A stretch of 64,000 bases of DNA, taken from assembly GCA_033961575.1 (NCBI GenBank), contig CM066730.1, forward strand, positions 137,667,523 to 137,731,522, read 5' to 3'. The DNA comes from Aselliscus stoliczkanus. Lineage: Eukaryota; Chordata; Mammalia; Chiroptera; Hipposideridae. Below are positions 10,685 to 22,630 of this stretch, in pieces. Below the pieces are notes generated by a model. It had not been told where the DNA came from and made no database searches. It saw only the letters and a program-made list of their open reading frames with translations. Position 1 is the first letter of the stretch. Every line of letters begins with the position of its first letter. The translations under genes and the position numbers were made by a program.

Positions 10685-11145
10685 GGGCTGGCCGAGTGGC
10701 ACGTTGGTTAAGAGCTGGCTTGGGATGCCAGTGGCCCCGGTTCAGATCCTACATATGAGGGCTAGTGACACTGCCCTCTACAGCTAAGATGGTGAACAAC
10801 AGTTCCACCTGGAGCTGGGCTGCTGTGAGTCCCTGGGACGGCATAGCTGCAGCCCCTGCTGCAGTGGGCTGCCATAGGCTACAGTGAGTGGCCGGCAGCC
10901 AGCATGAGCAGCCGGCAGCCAGTGTGAGCTGCCAAGAGCCACTGTGAGTGGCTGTCCAGAAGCTGGCAACTGATCTGCCTCATTCCAGGAAAAGCGCAAT
11001 GACGATACCAACATGGGCCAGTGAAGCAATGTCCTCCACAGCTAGACTGAAAAACAAAAGGACAACAACTTGTCTGTTCCCCTTCCCCGGTTCCCCAACG
11101 CTGTTCCCCGCCCCCAATTCCCCAATAAAACCTTTAAAAAATAAT
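10685..11145 (+). mobile_element. Long-body tRNA-derived SINE (about 460 bp)
   Basis: Sense copy: GGGCTGGCCGAGTGGCACGT head, 'ccggttcagatcctac' B box, 'ctgccctctacagctaa', a body of tandem GTGAGTGGCCGGCAGCCAGC-like motifs (about 10880-10965), 'gacgataccaacatgggcca', then the shared tail ending AATAAAACC and an A-rich run. A perfect 11-bp target-site duplication AAGTTAAAATA flanks it (10674-10684 and 11146-11156), so the insertion is young. Confidence 0.94.
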
Positions 11146-11859
11146 AAGTTAAAATAACTTTCCCAGTCACTTACGCCAAAGCCCATGACTTATATCTCCA
11201 GAGGCGGGATATGAGGAGGTGTCCTGAGGGGTCAAACCCAGGCTAGACCAAGAAAAGCCACCTAACCCCAAAATCTAGAAAGATGCAATTGGCTAACTCA
11301 AAGATATTTCTGCAGAGAAAAGGACCAACATTCTCATAGGAGAGACAGACAATAAGCCTAAATAGAAGACAACAAACAAATTGGGATGGGGTGGGATTGC
11401 ATAGGTTAGGGCTATACAGGACAGAAGTGAATGGAATAAATCATTCCATTAGGACCCCACCTGTGTGTAGCCCACTGTTACTTACACCCATTAAAAGAGA
11501 GTTCAGAAGGCAGCATTCTCGTTTAATTTGCATGTTCAAATACAAACAGTACTTGGTAGCTTGAACAGAGATGACAGGTTTTCACTAGACCTCTCAAGGG
11601 CTGGAAGTGGCTTTCTACAAATGACCAGCAGATGGCCTCTGGTCTCAGAGAAAGAACTTTTCATCATTATTAAAACCTGCATAAGTGTAAGAGAGTAGAA
11701 AAGCAACATGCAAGGGATGTAGCTTTCATCCCTATAAAAGATATTTAAAATCTTTTCATCAACATCTGTAGCATAGATCTTCACAATCAAGGACAATATT
11801 TAGGAAACAACATGAGCCCGACTTGGAACAATTTCTTCCCCTTCATTCTATAACCCAGT

Positions 11860-12060
11860 GGGGTGATTTAACACATGGAATCGAGGAACCTTGGGCAAGT
11901 GACTTACCATCTCCAGGCCTCAGTTTCCCACTCTTTAAAATGGGTTGTCATGAGGATTGAATGAGTTAATATTGGTAAAATGCTTACAGGGGTGCCTGAA
12001 ACATGGTAAATTTTATCTATATATAAGTATCAGTCATTATTGTTATTATTGTTACATTTA
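11860..12060 (+). repeat. MIR SINE
   Basis: Well preserved sense MIR: 'ccttgggcaagtgacttacc', 'aggcctcagtttccc', 'aaaatgggttgtcatgagga', 'ttgaatgagttaata', ending in attattgttattattgtta. Confidence 0.85.
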
Positions 12061-12299
12061 GTTCATTTTTGTGCACATCTTATTGCCCCAACTGAGTGGG
12101 GAGTTTCCTGAAGTAACAAACCATTCTCTAAATCCTCTCTATATTCCCAAGCACCGTATCTTACATATATAAGTTCACAATTAGGGGCTTGTGAATGAGT
12201 TTTTTTATCTTGGCTGATGCCATGTTCTACACTTAAGCTCTTCCCCAGAATTATCAAAATCTACCTAACCTTCTTGTGGAAAAACACATTGTAACACGT

Positions 12300-12430
12300 G
12301 GGTACCAGAGTACATCCTGTGATGATAAGCAACACCATCTCTGTTATAGAGATTCAGACTCTGCGCCACAAGAAGTTACATGATTTACCTGTGATTACAC
12401 AACAAGCGGGAGGGGATCACAAAGTAAATA
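12300..12430 (-). repeat. MIR SINE fragment, antisense
   Basis: Diverged antisense MIR: 'gttatagagattcagactct', 'aagaagttacatgatttacc', 'tgtgattacacaacaagc'. Confidence 0.55.
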
Positions 12431-12867
12431 CATTTCCAGAAATACTCAAAAATGTGCTGTTTGAATACTTCACATTTAGGAATATGTGTAGATACTTCGC
12501 AGATAGACGTAAACCAGAACAATTGGAAATTACATTTTGTAGGCACCCCACCTGTTTCAAAAATTGGCTTTTAAAGTTTTATGGCTACAGAAAAACAAGC
12601 TTAAATTGCTTTAGAATCTAACTATGGATTTTATTGGTCCCCCATCTCCTCTCTCCAGAGTCACCCTCAAGTTCCTCCAGACATATCTGATACATAGCTG
12701 GACTGGAAATATCTTTTTAGGATTTCACTTGACTTTTAAGCTTAAGGTTTCAAAATATTAGCATTTGACGTTCACTCTGAAATCATTCAAGCTTATTCAT
12801 TTTTTTTCTCTTTTTTGTTTTCTCCATCTTCTTTTAAAAACGTCCCACCCACCCAACCTAATTACAG

Positions 12868-13028
12868 GAGTCCTGGAGAAGGAACGAGCCAAACGCCTCA
12901 TTCACAACTACAATCTCATTTACAACCTGTCCCTGAGCCCTCAGAAAATCGACCAGGCCTTGAAGAGATTTCGTTCGGGAGAAAATATGCTCTTGGAGCC
13001 AGCGCTCCGGTACTTAAAGGAGCTATGA
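12868..13028 (+). CDS. C1orf87: C1orf87 (CREF-like) last coding exon
   Basis: Exon opens with GA after the acceptor cctaattacag (preceded by a long T-rich tract from 12800) and completes the glycine codon split at 4421. It encodes VLEKERAKRLIHNYNLIYNL then SLSPQKIDQALKRFRSGENM and LLEPALRYLKEL before TGA at 13026-13028. This matches the remembered C-terminus of mammalian C1orf87 almost residue for residue. The segment is charged and predicted helical, in keeping with the EF-hand-like annotation of the protein, although I see no complete canonical calcium-binding loop in these last 53 residues. Purifying selection is evident from how intact the frame is amid old repeats. Confidence 0.95.
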
Positions 13029-13310
13029 TAACAAGCCCATATTGTGAGAACAGATGTTTCCTTTATCTCTCTTTTTACCCAGACACGTGTTTCTCCCCAG
13101 CCTGAATGTAGTGGTGAAGGCACTGTCAGAGTTGAGGCTGTTGCAGCAATTGTAGACACTTTGGACTTGGACTTGATTTCTGGCTGTGATGCTTGCTCCT
13201 AGGCAGATCAATGTGATCCGAGAAAAACAAGGTTTTCTCTTCTGAGGTAGCAAAAGCCCAATTTCTTAAAATCCCCTTCTATTCTAATAAAGCTTATTAT
13301 TAACGTTACA
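13029..13310 (+). other. C1orf87: C1orf87 3' UTR
   Basis: Runs from the stop codon to roughly 20 nt beyond the AATAAA at 13286-13291, followed by a T/G-containing stretch (gtttctatattgctg). The exact cleavage point is inferred. Confidence 0.75.
13286..13291 (+). promoter_or_regulatory. C1orf87: Canonical poly(A) signal of C1orf87
   Basis: AATAAA 258 nt after the stop codon, the first canonical hexamer downstream of it. Confidence 0.85.
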
Positions 13311-14279
13311 TATGTTTCTATATTGCTGATCAAACTGCTTTTGCAAACTGTGCAATTCTGTACAGTAAAAAAACACACTAGATGTTGTCAGCTCCCCAAA
13401 ATGCCTGTCACATAATAGACCTAAATACATCGTTTTTGGATAAGTCAGCCAGCTCTTCCTCTAGTCACTATTCTGGGGAGGATTTTCACATTGTAAGAAA
13501 ATAATAAAAGTATTAGCAATATATTATCTTAATACCAAGTTGAAATAGAATGCCAAGTGAGATTTTTCTAAACAAGTCCGGTATTTTCTCTAGTACAGAA
13601 CAAGATGATGTTACACTGTCTCCAGGGATATTTTCCCAGAGTACTAGACAGAAGTACTCCAGTGCTACTAGACAAAGGATTCTGGAAATAGGTAGCATTA
13701 TCTTTGCTCCCTCTGTCAGGAAAATTGAGAAAACGTTCCACAAGTTCCCATAGTTCTGCTACCTATAACATTCCTTCCCAGCTCTCATCTCCCACATAGC
13801 ACCCACTCACACACACACATTACATCACGCAGGTAACATGAGCTCATTGAAAGAACACTGGTTCAGAGCTTCAGTTATAAATGTGTTCCCGGTACCATCG
13901 TTAATGCTGAGTGACCTGGATCCCGATTTTCAAATCTGTGTGGGGGACAGCATGAAGGAGTTAGTTTCCAGGGAAAAAGCAAACAGAAAGGTCACTGAGC
14001 ACTATCCTTTATCCATTTTCTATAGTGGAGTGCCTGAAAATCTTTTGAACAAAACCTTAAGAACAAAATAATTTGGATCCACTAACATAAAGGGTCTTGA
14101 AGGTCCTTCTGGCTTAACCTGCTCTAGTTTTTATACTCCTTGTGTTGCCTAGAAAAATGCCTCTTGAGCCAGACCGATCACTTCTCTAACATTCCAGAGC
14201 CCTTGGTCCTGCTAGGTCAGGGAGGTAAGCAAATAGACATGGCTTTCTCATGCTAAAAAATAATACAAAATTAGGAAAA

Positions 14280-14440
14280 TTAGAATGTTAGATCAAACAA
14301 TTCAGTATGCACTGAGCAACTACTATGTGCCAAAAATTTGACATTTTTCATTTCATCCAACTTTGACAACACAAGAAGGAAGTTTTCACAGCTCCATTTC
14401 ACAGGTAAGGAAACAGGGAAATGAAAAGGAAGAAAGCTGC
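14280..14440 (-). repeat. MIR-type SINE fragment, antisense
   Basis: 'cactgagcaactactatgtg' followed by 'cagctccatttcacaggtaa' and 'ggaaacagggaaatgaaaag': antisense MIR/MIR3 order. Confidence 0.65.
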
Positions 14441-14924
14441 TGAGTTGTGCCTATTGATAATTGGCCGGAGAGATAGGGCATTCTGGTAAACAATGATTAC
14501 ATGATACTTAAGTATGCCCAGGTATACCCTACATGTATGTGGAGAAGTGGGTTGGAAAAGGAATTGGGGTGAAGGGAGGCCCTAATTACGAAGCTGAGAT
14601 TGTAACACTAGATGATAAGGTCCTGAAAGACATTGATTTTACTTTGCTCAGTTTTTTCTGTTCTAGGGTACCTCCTGTTTGATGACAGCCCCAGCACCTA
14701 CCAAGTCAAAAAACTGGAGGAGACTCCATTGACTCAGCACAAAAGGTGCCCCCAAGGCTACGTGACTACAGGTCATGCATCCCTTATGCTTTTGCAGTGT
14801 TGACTGAGTGAATACTTTTACAGTAGGGCAGACATAGCTGAGTCTGGATCCACACTCACTGCCCAACACGTACCGCACATAACCTACACTTCAACAGAGA
14901 GTAGGAAATGAATAGGCTTTAAAA

Positions 14925-15100
14925 CTAGCCAAAATCCAGCTCTGGCGCTTCACAGGTGGTAGCCTTGGCAAGTTGTGCAATCTCTCTGAGCTTCAGTGTT
15001 TTCATCTGTAAAATGGGAGTAATCCTATCTTTACAGGGGAGTGTTACACATACTGAAAGCCACGTCATTTGGACAATTCCTTGCATGTAGTAGAAGTGGA
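14925..15100 (+). repeat. MIR SINE
   Basis: Sense MIR: 'ccagctctggcgcttcacag', 'tctctctgagcttcagtgtt', 'ttcatctgtaaaatgggagt', 'aattccttgcatgtagtaga'. Confidence 0.8.
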
Positions 15101-15290
15101 ACTTTCTCATGTCCTGTCCCTCGGCTGCTGAGCATTAGGAAGCTTGAACAACAGTCTGTGAGAGATGGGATGGAGGTAAATTTACTGAGGCAGCAACAAT
15201 CAATTTTGAGATAATTCTGCCTTCTAGAGTCAAATGGTCTGTGCTCTTGCATCATTACCTGTCTAGGATCCTCCACTGCTTTACCCCAGG

Positions 15291-15291
<1 letters not shown>

Positions 15292-15338
<47 letters not shown>
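15292..15338 (+). repeat. (TG)n microsatellite
   Basis: About 23 uninterrupted TG units. Confidence 0.98.
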
Positions 15339-15342
<4 letters not shown>

Positions 15343-16234
15343 AAGACTTGCACATTACAGAAGCAAATACCCATTAGTTTTCCTCTGAGTGAAACTTAAA
15401 AGAATCAAATTCAGCTTAAGTCATAAAGAAATGCTTAGATATCAAGCTAACGATGCAACAATAGAGATTAAACAAGGCCTGGTAGTGAGGCAAACACTGG
15501 GCACAAACAGGAAATAGCTATGAGGGCTACTATGTTCAGACTCTCATGACCTCTACACTAGGACTTCTCCATGGTTTGCTTTAGGAAAACCCTGTTCCTT
15601 TTCTCTCTTTTTACCTCAGGTCAGTGGTGTTTTGTACACTCCCTGTGGCTGTGCTATTGGGAACGTCTAATAAACATGGGTAGAGGGTGTCTGGCGTTTG
15701 TGATCCTCACCAGCTTCCTTGGCCAAACCTTTCTAAATGGATGTCTGCGTGCAGTGGGCTGGTTAATCTCTAGTAGGCCCTGGAGAGAGGGGGTGTCAAC
15801 CTGTGTCTTTCCCAACTTTTCAAAAGCCTCAGCCTCTAAATAGGGAAAGGGCACTGAAGATGTGACAGGGGCTGGACCTCACCAGTAGGCAGACTCTTTC
15901 CAGATGTGTGATGCTCAGCATTTCACTACGTACCCCCTAGAGTCATTCATATTGAAGGAGATAATGCTTGCAAATTACTTCACACTATGCCTGGCCCATA
16001 GACATGCTCCATAAGGGAAAACCTGGCTAAAGAATACTACTTTATTCTTATACAGTATTTTGGTTAACCCTATTCAAAGGGCCAAATCATTAAGTGCCTT
16101 TTCCAGGTACTAAGCCAACTTCTAAGCCAGCAGGTGGCTCAGTAATGGTGGGATCCTGGAGAGCAGAGACCATATCCTCCACACGGATGCTCCCCCGTCT
16201 CTCACCTGCACTTCCTCTTCACTGTAACCTAGCT

Positions 16235-16350
16235 AGGTTGGCAGTACCATGCCCATTGCACAGTTGAGAAATTAAGGCTCAGGTTGGTAAATGGGCTTGT
16301 CTGAAGACTGACAGCTCATGAGTGACTAAACCGGGGTTACAATCCAATGC
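16235..16350 (-). repeat. MIR SINE fragment, antisense
   Basis: 'gcccattgcacagttgagaa', 'attaaggctcaggttggtaa', 'tgactaaaccggggttacaa': antisense MIR order. Confidence 0.65.
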
Positions 16351-17944
16351 ATCTTTCAGTAGTGCCCGCCAGGTCACAGTTAGAGCAAATAGCCCATGGA
16401 ATTCTCTTTACTATGTGTGTGAGTCTCCCCCATAAGTCTTAAGGTCACTCTAAGAAGGAACCAGGTCTTTCTCATCTTTGTCCCCAGCACAGAGCCCAGG
16501 TTCAACACCAAGTGAGCACCTGGAAAATGTCTGTTGAACGGAGCTCTCACATGAACATTTTGAAAACTCAGCAGCTTTTGACCCTTTTCTAGTTCCCCCA
16601 GCTTCATCAGTGCTTTCTGGGGAGTGGAATAAAGGGTGTTTTCAGATGCCTGGCGTGGTCTCTTCATGTAAGCAGAAGCACAACTGTACAGATCAAGCCT
16701 TCCAAAGGGTTTGCTAAGTGTTCACTGACTCTTCAGAGGAATTTCCCAAGATCGTTAAGAGAAACAATAACAGGGTTTGATATTCTAATTGGGGGGATCA
16801 GAAATTGGACAGCTTTTGAGCTGGCCTGAGAACTGTGAAGCTCTGAAAACAAACGCTCGCCTTTCTTCTCTCCCTCTCCTCGCTCCCCGCTCTTGTTAGA
16901 GCCTTTCAGTTACAGTTCCAATGCTCCTTAGCAACAAAGGCGGGGTTCCCAGAGCTGGGGTGCCTCAGGAATGCCAGCCGTTCCCCTCATTAGCATTCAG
17001 CGCCCCTCATCTGCCTGCACAGTTGGCTGAGGGACTGTGCAAAAGGCAGAGTGGCTTGGGGGAGGCCCAGCATTTAGCATGGCTTGTGGGGAAATGGGAA
17101 GCCTCCACAAAGAGTTTCCAAACAAAAGGCATCAATATTATTTGTGGAGCCATCAGACTGCCTGGGGCACAATATGGCTCTGGTTCAGCCACATGCTCTG
17201 TCCTCAAGTTTTGAGTGAGGCTTGGTGGGGCCTCTCCAGACACATTGGCCCTGAATGCCAACATGCTGGGATGTCTCCCTTCTCCTCCTCTCTCTCCTGT
17301 CCAATTTTTCCTCAGACTCAGTTTATCCAGGTTGGACAATGGGTGGACTCTAACTGGCAGTTAGGGTGTGCCTAGGAGACAGTCATTGACAGAGGGTAAA
17401 TGGTCAGATGGTAGGACAATCGTGAACAGATGGCACTGCTGGGAATGGATTCCAGACAAATTCACAAGCAGATTGAGCCCTGACAAAGACTTATCTGAGG
17501 GAAAGCAATTGGTGCCTTGTACCAAGCCTTTGCTCAAAACACACATCCCACTCTCCCGCACAATCTTTGACAGTTCCATGAGGGGACCACTACCCATCTA
17601 CCCATGTTCTGTCACATAGGAATTCCAAAATACACATCAATAGGCCAATCCCTAGAAGATTTTGACCAGCAAAGCTATTTCATCAACATTCCCACAAAAC
17701 CAACCCTAAGCAGAGTTGCCTTTAGCCTCTCTCTGTTTGAACAGGTTCAGGGATGTGGACCCCACTACTTGTCATCTTTTTATCTCAAGACAGCTCAGGC
17801 TCCAATGTGTTCTTTTAAAACTGATCTCTCTTTTAATGTATTTGCTACCCTTCCTTATGGCCAAAGAAAATACAAAGTTTTGATCAATCATTTCAGCAAC
17901 GACTGCACTAACCCTGCGCCTGGCCGTTGTAGGCACAGGGATAG

Positions 17945-18132
17945 AAAGAACAAGAGAGGAGGCAAGGTTGGGGAAGGGAGGGAGAGGGGAGAAAGAAACA
18001 GAGGAGAAAGAGGAAGGAACAAGGAACGGAGGGAGGGAGGGAGGGAGGAAGGGAGGGAGGGAGGGAGGCAGGGAAAGAAGGCAGGAAGGCAGGAGGGAGG
18101 GAGGAAGGCAGGAAGAGAGGGAGGAAGGGACT
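17945..18132 (+). repeat. Purine tract (GGGA/GGAA)n
   Basis: Nearly pure A/G for almost 190 bases, with gggagggagggaggg runs at 18030-18085 that satisfy the four-G-run pattern for a G-quadruplex. The 181-residue + strand frame running through it is Arg/Glu/Gly low complexity and not a gene. Confidence 0.95.
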
Positions 18133-18218
18133 TTATTCCTCTCCTCTAGAGCTGACTCAAGTTGGGGAAGGGGCTCAGGAACGGGGAGGAAATTGGAGGA
18201 ACAGATATGTAAGCAAAT

Positions 18219-18675
18219 GTACTAGTTTCCCAGGACTGCTGTAATCAAGCACCACAAACTGGGTAGCTTAAACAACAGAAATGTATTGCCTCATAGTTCT
18301 GGAGGCTAGAAGTTCAAAATCAAGGTGTCTGCATGGTTGGTTCCTCAGGCTGTGAGGACAATCTGGTTCAGGCGTCTCCCCAGCTTCATGGGGTTTGCTG
18401 GCAATCTTTGGTGGTCCTTGGCTTGTAGATGCATCACCCCGATCTCTGCCTTTATCTTTGTATGGTATTCTCCTTGTGTGCATGTCTGTCTCTATGCCCA
18501 AATTCCCCTATTTTATAAGGACATCAATCATATTAAATTAGAACACACCATAATGACCTCATTTTCGCTTGATTACCTCTGTAAAACCCTAGTTTCAGCA
18601 AAGTCATATTTTGAGGAACTGGGGGCTAGGGCTCCAATGTGTCTTTCATGCGGGTATACAATTCAACCCATAATA
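18219..18675 (-). mobile_element. Solo MaLR LTR (MLT1A type), antisense
   Basis: The + strand starts tgtactagtttcccagga, then 'gtaatcaagcaccacaaact', 'gggtagcttaaacaacagaa', 'tctggaggctagaagttc', 'ttataaggacatcaatcata', 'taatgacctcattttcgctt' and ends aattcaacccataata: the complement of an MLT1A-type ERVL-MaLR LTR. The flanks agcaa/gcaag are a possible 4-5 bp duplication. No internal retroviral sequence accompanies it. Confidence 0.85.
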
Positions 18676-18952
18676 GCAAGTAAATAAATAATTGCCTGTG
18701 TGTGACAAGTATGTGCTCTTAGATTTGCCCTGGGAATAAGAAAGGCATAACAGGGGGAGTAAATGTCTTCACTTGAATGAATTAATGAGAGCTGCCTGGA
18801 GGAAAAGGTAATTGTGCTTACCCTGGGATGTTTAGTTGGATTTTTTCAGGTGAGTGAAGAGAGATGCTCTTTTCAGGAAAGGGAAGAGCATATTCAAGCC
18901 ACTTCTTGTTACCACCTAACATTTTATCAAGATTTGTCATCCTCTCCTCCCC

Positions 18953-18983
<31 letters not shown>
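18953..18983 (+). repeat. (CA)n microsatellite
   Basis: About 15 CA units. Confidence 0.97.
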
Positions 18984-18987
<4 letters not shown>

Positions 18988-19329
18988 GTTTTATAGACTT
19001 TTCCCTCACCTCTATAAGCCAGAATTTGGGATGTTTTTCCTTATCATGGGTGCTATCCTCCAAAGAGAATTAGACACAGGACTCCAGAGGTACCAAGAGC
19101 AGCCTCAGGTAAGCAAGACATTATCACCAACATTCACAAGACTGGGAATCTAATCCCCTATTTAATGAGTTATTGCCAACAACTGAAGGTGCAACTCTCC
19201 CTTGAAATTGGTGAGCAACTTCACAGGACGTTCCAGTGCCCTGATCCCAAAGGGTGGCAATTCTGAGTCCCTTGTATGATATATTCTATTAGTTTTCAAA
19301 ATAATATTGTTCAAAATTTGTGTCCTCTC

Positions 19330-19725
19330 CCTAGGGGATACTTTCCCACTTCATTGATGTTGGGCTTGGCCTGTGACTTTTGACTCTCCTCCCAGGGAGA
19401 GAATTGTCAACCCCATTTTGTTGACCCAATCACTTGCTTTGATCATTCAAGTTAGGTAGAAGAAACATATCCCTCTTACCAACAGCTTTAAAAGACATTG
19501 TGTGGTTCTTCCATGTTTTCTTTTTCTTCAACCACAAAGCTATCAATCTCTCTGAGAGCAGCCTGGAACCCGGAGTGAAGGCAACTTGGAGCAGAGCAGA
19601 AGTCAATATCATGGATATAAATATAAACAAAAATAAACCTTTGAGCACAAACAAAAACTAAGCCACTAAGAATATGGGACTTTTTGTTACTGTGACAAAA
19701 CTTGGCTCAGCTTACTGATACACCC
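19330..19725 (+). mobile_element. MaLR LTR (MLT1 group), sense
   Basis: 'gttgggcttggcctgtgact', 'aggcaacttggagcagagc', 'aaaactaagccactaagaat' and 'ttgttactgtgac...ttactgataca' follow the order of MLT1-group LTR 3' halves. Old and diverged, so subfamily is not assigned. Confidence 0.75.
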
Positions 19726-20149
19726 TGGCAAGTCAGAGGAAAAGGGACATACTTCCCAACAATAGCTTTTGGAACTCTGTGTGTGAAGTTGCATAAACAG
19801 ACTTTTCTAGTTTTCTCTCTCTAGTTCAGTCATAGAGTCTTTCTTTCAGACACTATGGCAGAGATAGCTGGCTGTCACTGAAATTTGTACTTCCTCTCCC
19901 ATAATGGGGGGTTGAAAGTATAAAGTAGCTGTCCGGATGAGATTACATTTTCCAGCACTACTTGTATCTAGGTACTGCTTTGTGACTAGACATCACCAGT
20001 GTAATAAACCTGAAGTCATATATATTCCTTCATGGACAGGTATTTTAAGAAGCATTTGGGTCTTCTCCACTATTTCTTTGTCCTGATCACCATGCCCTTA
20101 ATGTTTAAAACCATTCTTCTCCTTTACTTATTTTCTTATACCTATAGGT

Positions 20150-20402
20150 CTGTGTTTCTCAAAATGTGTTCCCTGGAACACCAAGGTCAGGTGGTGCTCT
20201 TCCTGAAAGGTGTTCCATGTTCAGATAAATTTGGGAAGCACCATACGCTGTATCTCTTCCCCCTTGGTGAGTCTGAATGCCCAATGCACACAATAAAAAC
20301 AAAACAAAAAACTCTTACCATTGTTAAATTCAAACGTATTTGACCAAAGTACTTTTTACTTTCAAATAACATTTCAACATTCTTCAGAACTAGTGTTCTA
20401 TG
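20150..20402. repeat. Possible hAT-type DNA transposon remnant
   Basis: Starts gtgtttctcaaaatgtgttc and ends near ttcttcagaactagtgttct, with 'ctggaacaccaaggtcag' inside: the style of short hAT-Charlie-derived elements. Ends are only loosely inverted. Low confidence. Confidence 0.4.
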
Positions 20403-20639
20403 CAAGATACTATAAGAAATTATATCCTAACAATGTGCAGACCAGCTACCATACTTAATTATTCAGCAAATACATATAATGTATATATTATGTCCCAGAT
20501 CCTGTGTTGCCAAAACATCAAAGTCCTGAATATGGGCTGGCCTATAAAGGAAGTCAAATAAATGTTTTTGAATAAATGAAGTGTCACAAAACTGCATGTT
20601 AACGAACTGGCTGCCCATTACCCACCAAATAAGACCAAC

Positions 20640-20950
20640 TATAGTTTGGCTAATAACTGACTAGAAATAAGCATCTCACTCCTTTCCTTTGTTTTACCAC
20701 GTCCCATCTCTCCGGCTTCATTTGCCTCTGCTTACCAATCTTTATTTCAGCCGTATGGACCACTCACTGGTTCTTAAAGGTATTACGCATGTTTGTGCTT
20801 TTTTGCCTCTGCATGTAGAATTTTCTCTTCTTGCAACACCCTTTTCACTTATTTTTAGTTGTTGAACTTCTTTTCATTCTGTAAGATCAAAATCACATGT
20901 CTTTTACTATACAAAACTTTCCTTAACCCAAACCTGACCTATGCCTTCCA
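20640..20950 (+). repeat. L2 LINE 3' region
   Basis: Pyrimidine-rich sense L2-like text, with 'cctctgcttaccaatcttt', 'ctcttcttgcaacaccctt', 'aacttcttttcattctgtaa' and 'aaaactttccttaaccc'. Confidence 0.55.
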
Positions 20951-21055
20951 TTTTTAACTTCACACAAGGGTAACTCTGAATAAACAGCCCATCCCAAACA
21001 AACCATATCAACCTCAGAATACCCCCACAGGACTCACCTTAGAAAGGTTAGTCCT

Positions 21056-21387
21056 GGCCAGCTGAGTGGCTCAGTTGGTTAAGAGTTTGCTTAAGAGCAC
21101 AAGCTCTGAGCAACAGGGTCGCTGGTTTGATTCCCACATGGGCCAGTGAGCTGAGCCAGAGCTGAGCTGCCCCTGAGCTGCCAACAGGTGGCAGGATGGC
21201 TCAGCTGGTGAGAGCATGTGCTCCTAACATCAAGGTTGCCTGTTTGATAGTGGCTATGCCCACCACCGGCTGGGACTGAATTCTGCACCTGGAGCTGAGC
21301 TGCTGCCCAGATGGCTTAGTGGATAGAGTGTGCGTTCTTAACAGCAAGGTTGCCAATTTGACTCCTGCATGAAAAAAAAAAAAAAGA
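21056..21387 (+). mobile_element. Multi-unit tRNA-derived SINE (about 330 bp)
   Basis: Three tRNA-like units in sense order: unit 1 GCTGAGTGGCTCAGTTGGTT...GGTTTGATTCCC, unit 2 AGGATGGCTCAGCTGGTGAG...cctgtttgatagtgg, unit 3 CCCAGATGGCTTAGTGGATAG...aatttgactcc, then a poly(A) directly after unit 3. It lacks the long C-rich tail seen at 35867. Flanked by a 10-bp duplication, ggttagtcct (21046-21055) and agttagtcct (21388-21397). Confidence 0.9.
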
Positions 21388-22144
21388 AGTTAGTCCTACT
21401 CCTTACTCAGCCATGGCACCATCTACCCTCATATTCAGCTGTGGGAGAGAGAGTGAAGGGAAAAGAAAGGCAGGTAGGACACATATTCTGCCCCTCTTTA
21501 GGTTCAACAGTAGGGGGAGGAATGGGGAGTTATAAGGAGGTCAATTTTTGCAACCTGATAAAGGACACACTAACAATTAGAACTGATGAACAATGAAGTG
21601 GGCAACTCTATAAAGTTAGTAGCTTTCTGTCCCCACAAACAGTAAAGGTGGATAAAAATGTGTTCATGATGGGAAAGATGAGTGGTTTCTTCCAAGTACA
21701 GGATACTATAAATGACAGAATATTTAGGCCATGAAGCATCTGAGAGGTTGCCATGTCTTGGCCACCATATCCCACTGGCAGAAAAAGAGAAAGAAGGTTC
21801 TACTATCCCTAGACCAGATTGCTCTTCTCTGCTCTTTTGTAAGTGTTGCACTTGTAATCACAACAATGTCTTCAGCTGACTTGAGGTCTAGAAGGCCCCG
21901 TCTAACCAGAACCCCTGCTATTTCTCAGGAAGACCCGGAACAAAGCTCTGTGCACAGTGGGAGCTTCCAAAACCTGAGATTCAATCTATATCCACCCTCT
22001 GGAAGAAGCATTTGGGGCTCAGTATTCCCCCACCTCCTAGAGGAATTGCTTTCTGGTCAGGGCAACTGTGATGCGCTGTCTAGGGCATGTTTCCATGTAT
22101 GCCCTCTCTGCTCAGAAGAACACACCAGAACAGGCCAGGGGTAG

Positions 22145-22260
22145 TGTGGGACAGGAGAAGCATGGTGGCCATTTTGCAGATGAGGATGTTGAGACTCAGA
22201 AAAGTTCTGTGACTTTGTTAATGGTACAGGAGCTGGAAACAGAGATGAAGACCTGCCTTC
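22145..22260 (-). repeat. MIR SINE fragment, antisense
   Basis: 'cattttgcagatgaggatgt', 'tgagactcagaaaagttctg', 'acaggagctggaaacagaga'. Confidence 0.7.
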
Positions 22261-22479
22261 CCCCAGCCCAGTCCTTCGTGGCCATTCCTTCCCAGGCCTT
22301 CCAGTCCTGGCTTATTATCCAGGTGTCAGGAGCAGCTCTGCTCCATCCTGAGAGCCAGACGGGCAGGGGGCAAGGAATTGTGTTCCCACACACCTGTGCA
22401 GCTTGGGATCTGCTTCCTGCTGCCTTGTGCCAAGGTTCACTGAACCCAAGGGAAGGGGAAGGGAACACTCAGTATCGAA

Positions 22480-22630
22480 CACATGCTGTGGGCCAGCTTC
22501 TGTGATCTTACCTATTACTCACGGCAGCCCTCAGAGCTGGGAATTATTTCCACTTTATGAATGAAGAGCTGAGGTTCAGAGGCTCAGCAAAAGAGTGCTA
22601 GAGATATGATTTAAACACAGCCCTTCCCAG
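22480..22630 (-). repeat. MIR SINE, antisense
   Basis: 'cacatgctgtgggccagctt', 'cactttatgaatgaagagct', 'gaggttcagaggctcagcaa', 'gatttaaacacagcc'. Confidence 0.7.

Larger units (their letters stand above)
4422..12867 (+). other. C1orf87: C1orf87 last intron
   Basis: Bounded by a GTGAAG donor and a pyrimidine-rich acceptor ending cctaattacag. Intron phase 1. It contains five SINEs, an L1 3' end, a mariner derivative, L2 and MIR fragments and a CA microsatellite; 7310-8190 and 11160-11860 contain nothing I can name. Confidence 0.88.
13311..18218. other. Intergenic DNA, mostly unassigned
   Basis: Between the C1orf87 poly(A) site and the MaLR LTR. Apart from MIR fragments, a TG microsatellite and a purine tract, listed separately, I see no gene, no conserved-looking reading frame and no recognisable splice-bounded exon. 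Confidence 0.7.

Noticed and set aside
12815..13105. Alternative 96-codon frame across the last C1orf87 exon
   Set aside because: It is another frame of the real exon and crosses its acceptor.
17604..18149. + strand frame of 181 codons, the longest in the window
   Set aside because: The second half is a purine-tract Arg/Glu/Gly low-complexity stretch and the first half matches no protein I know.
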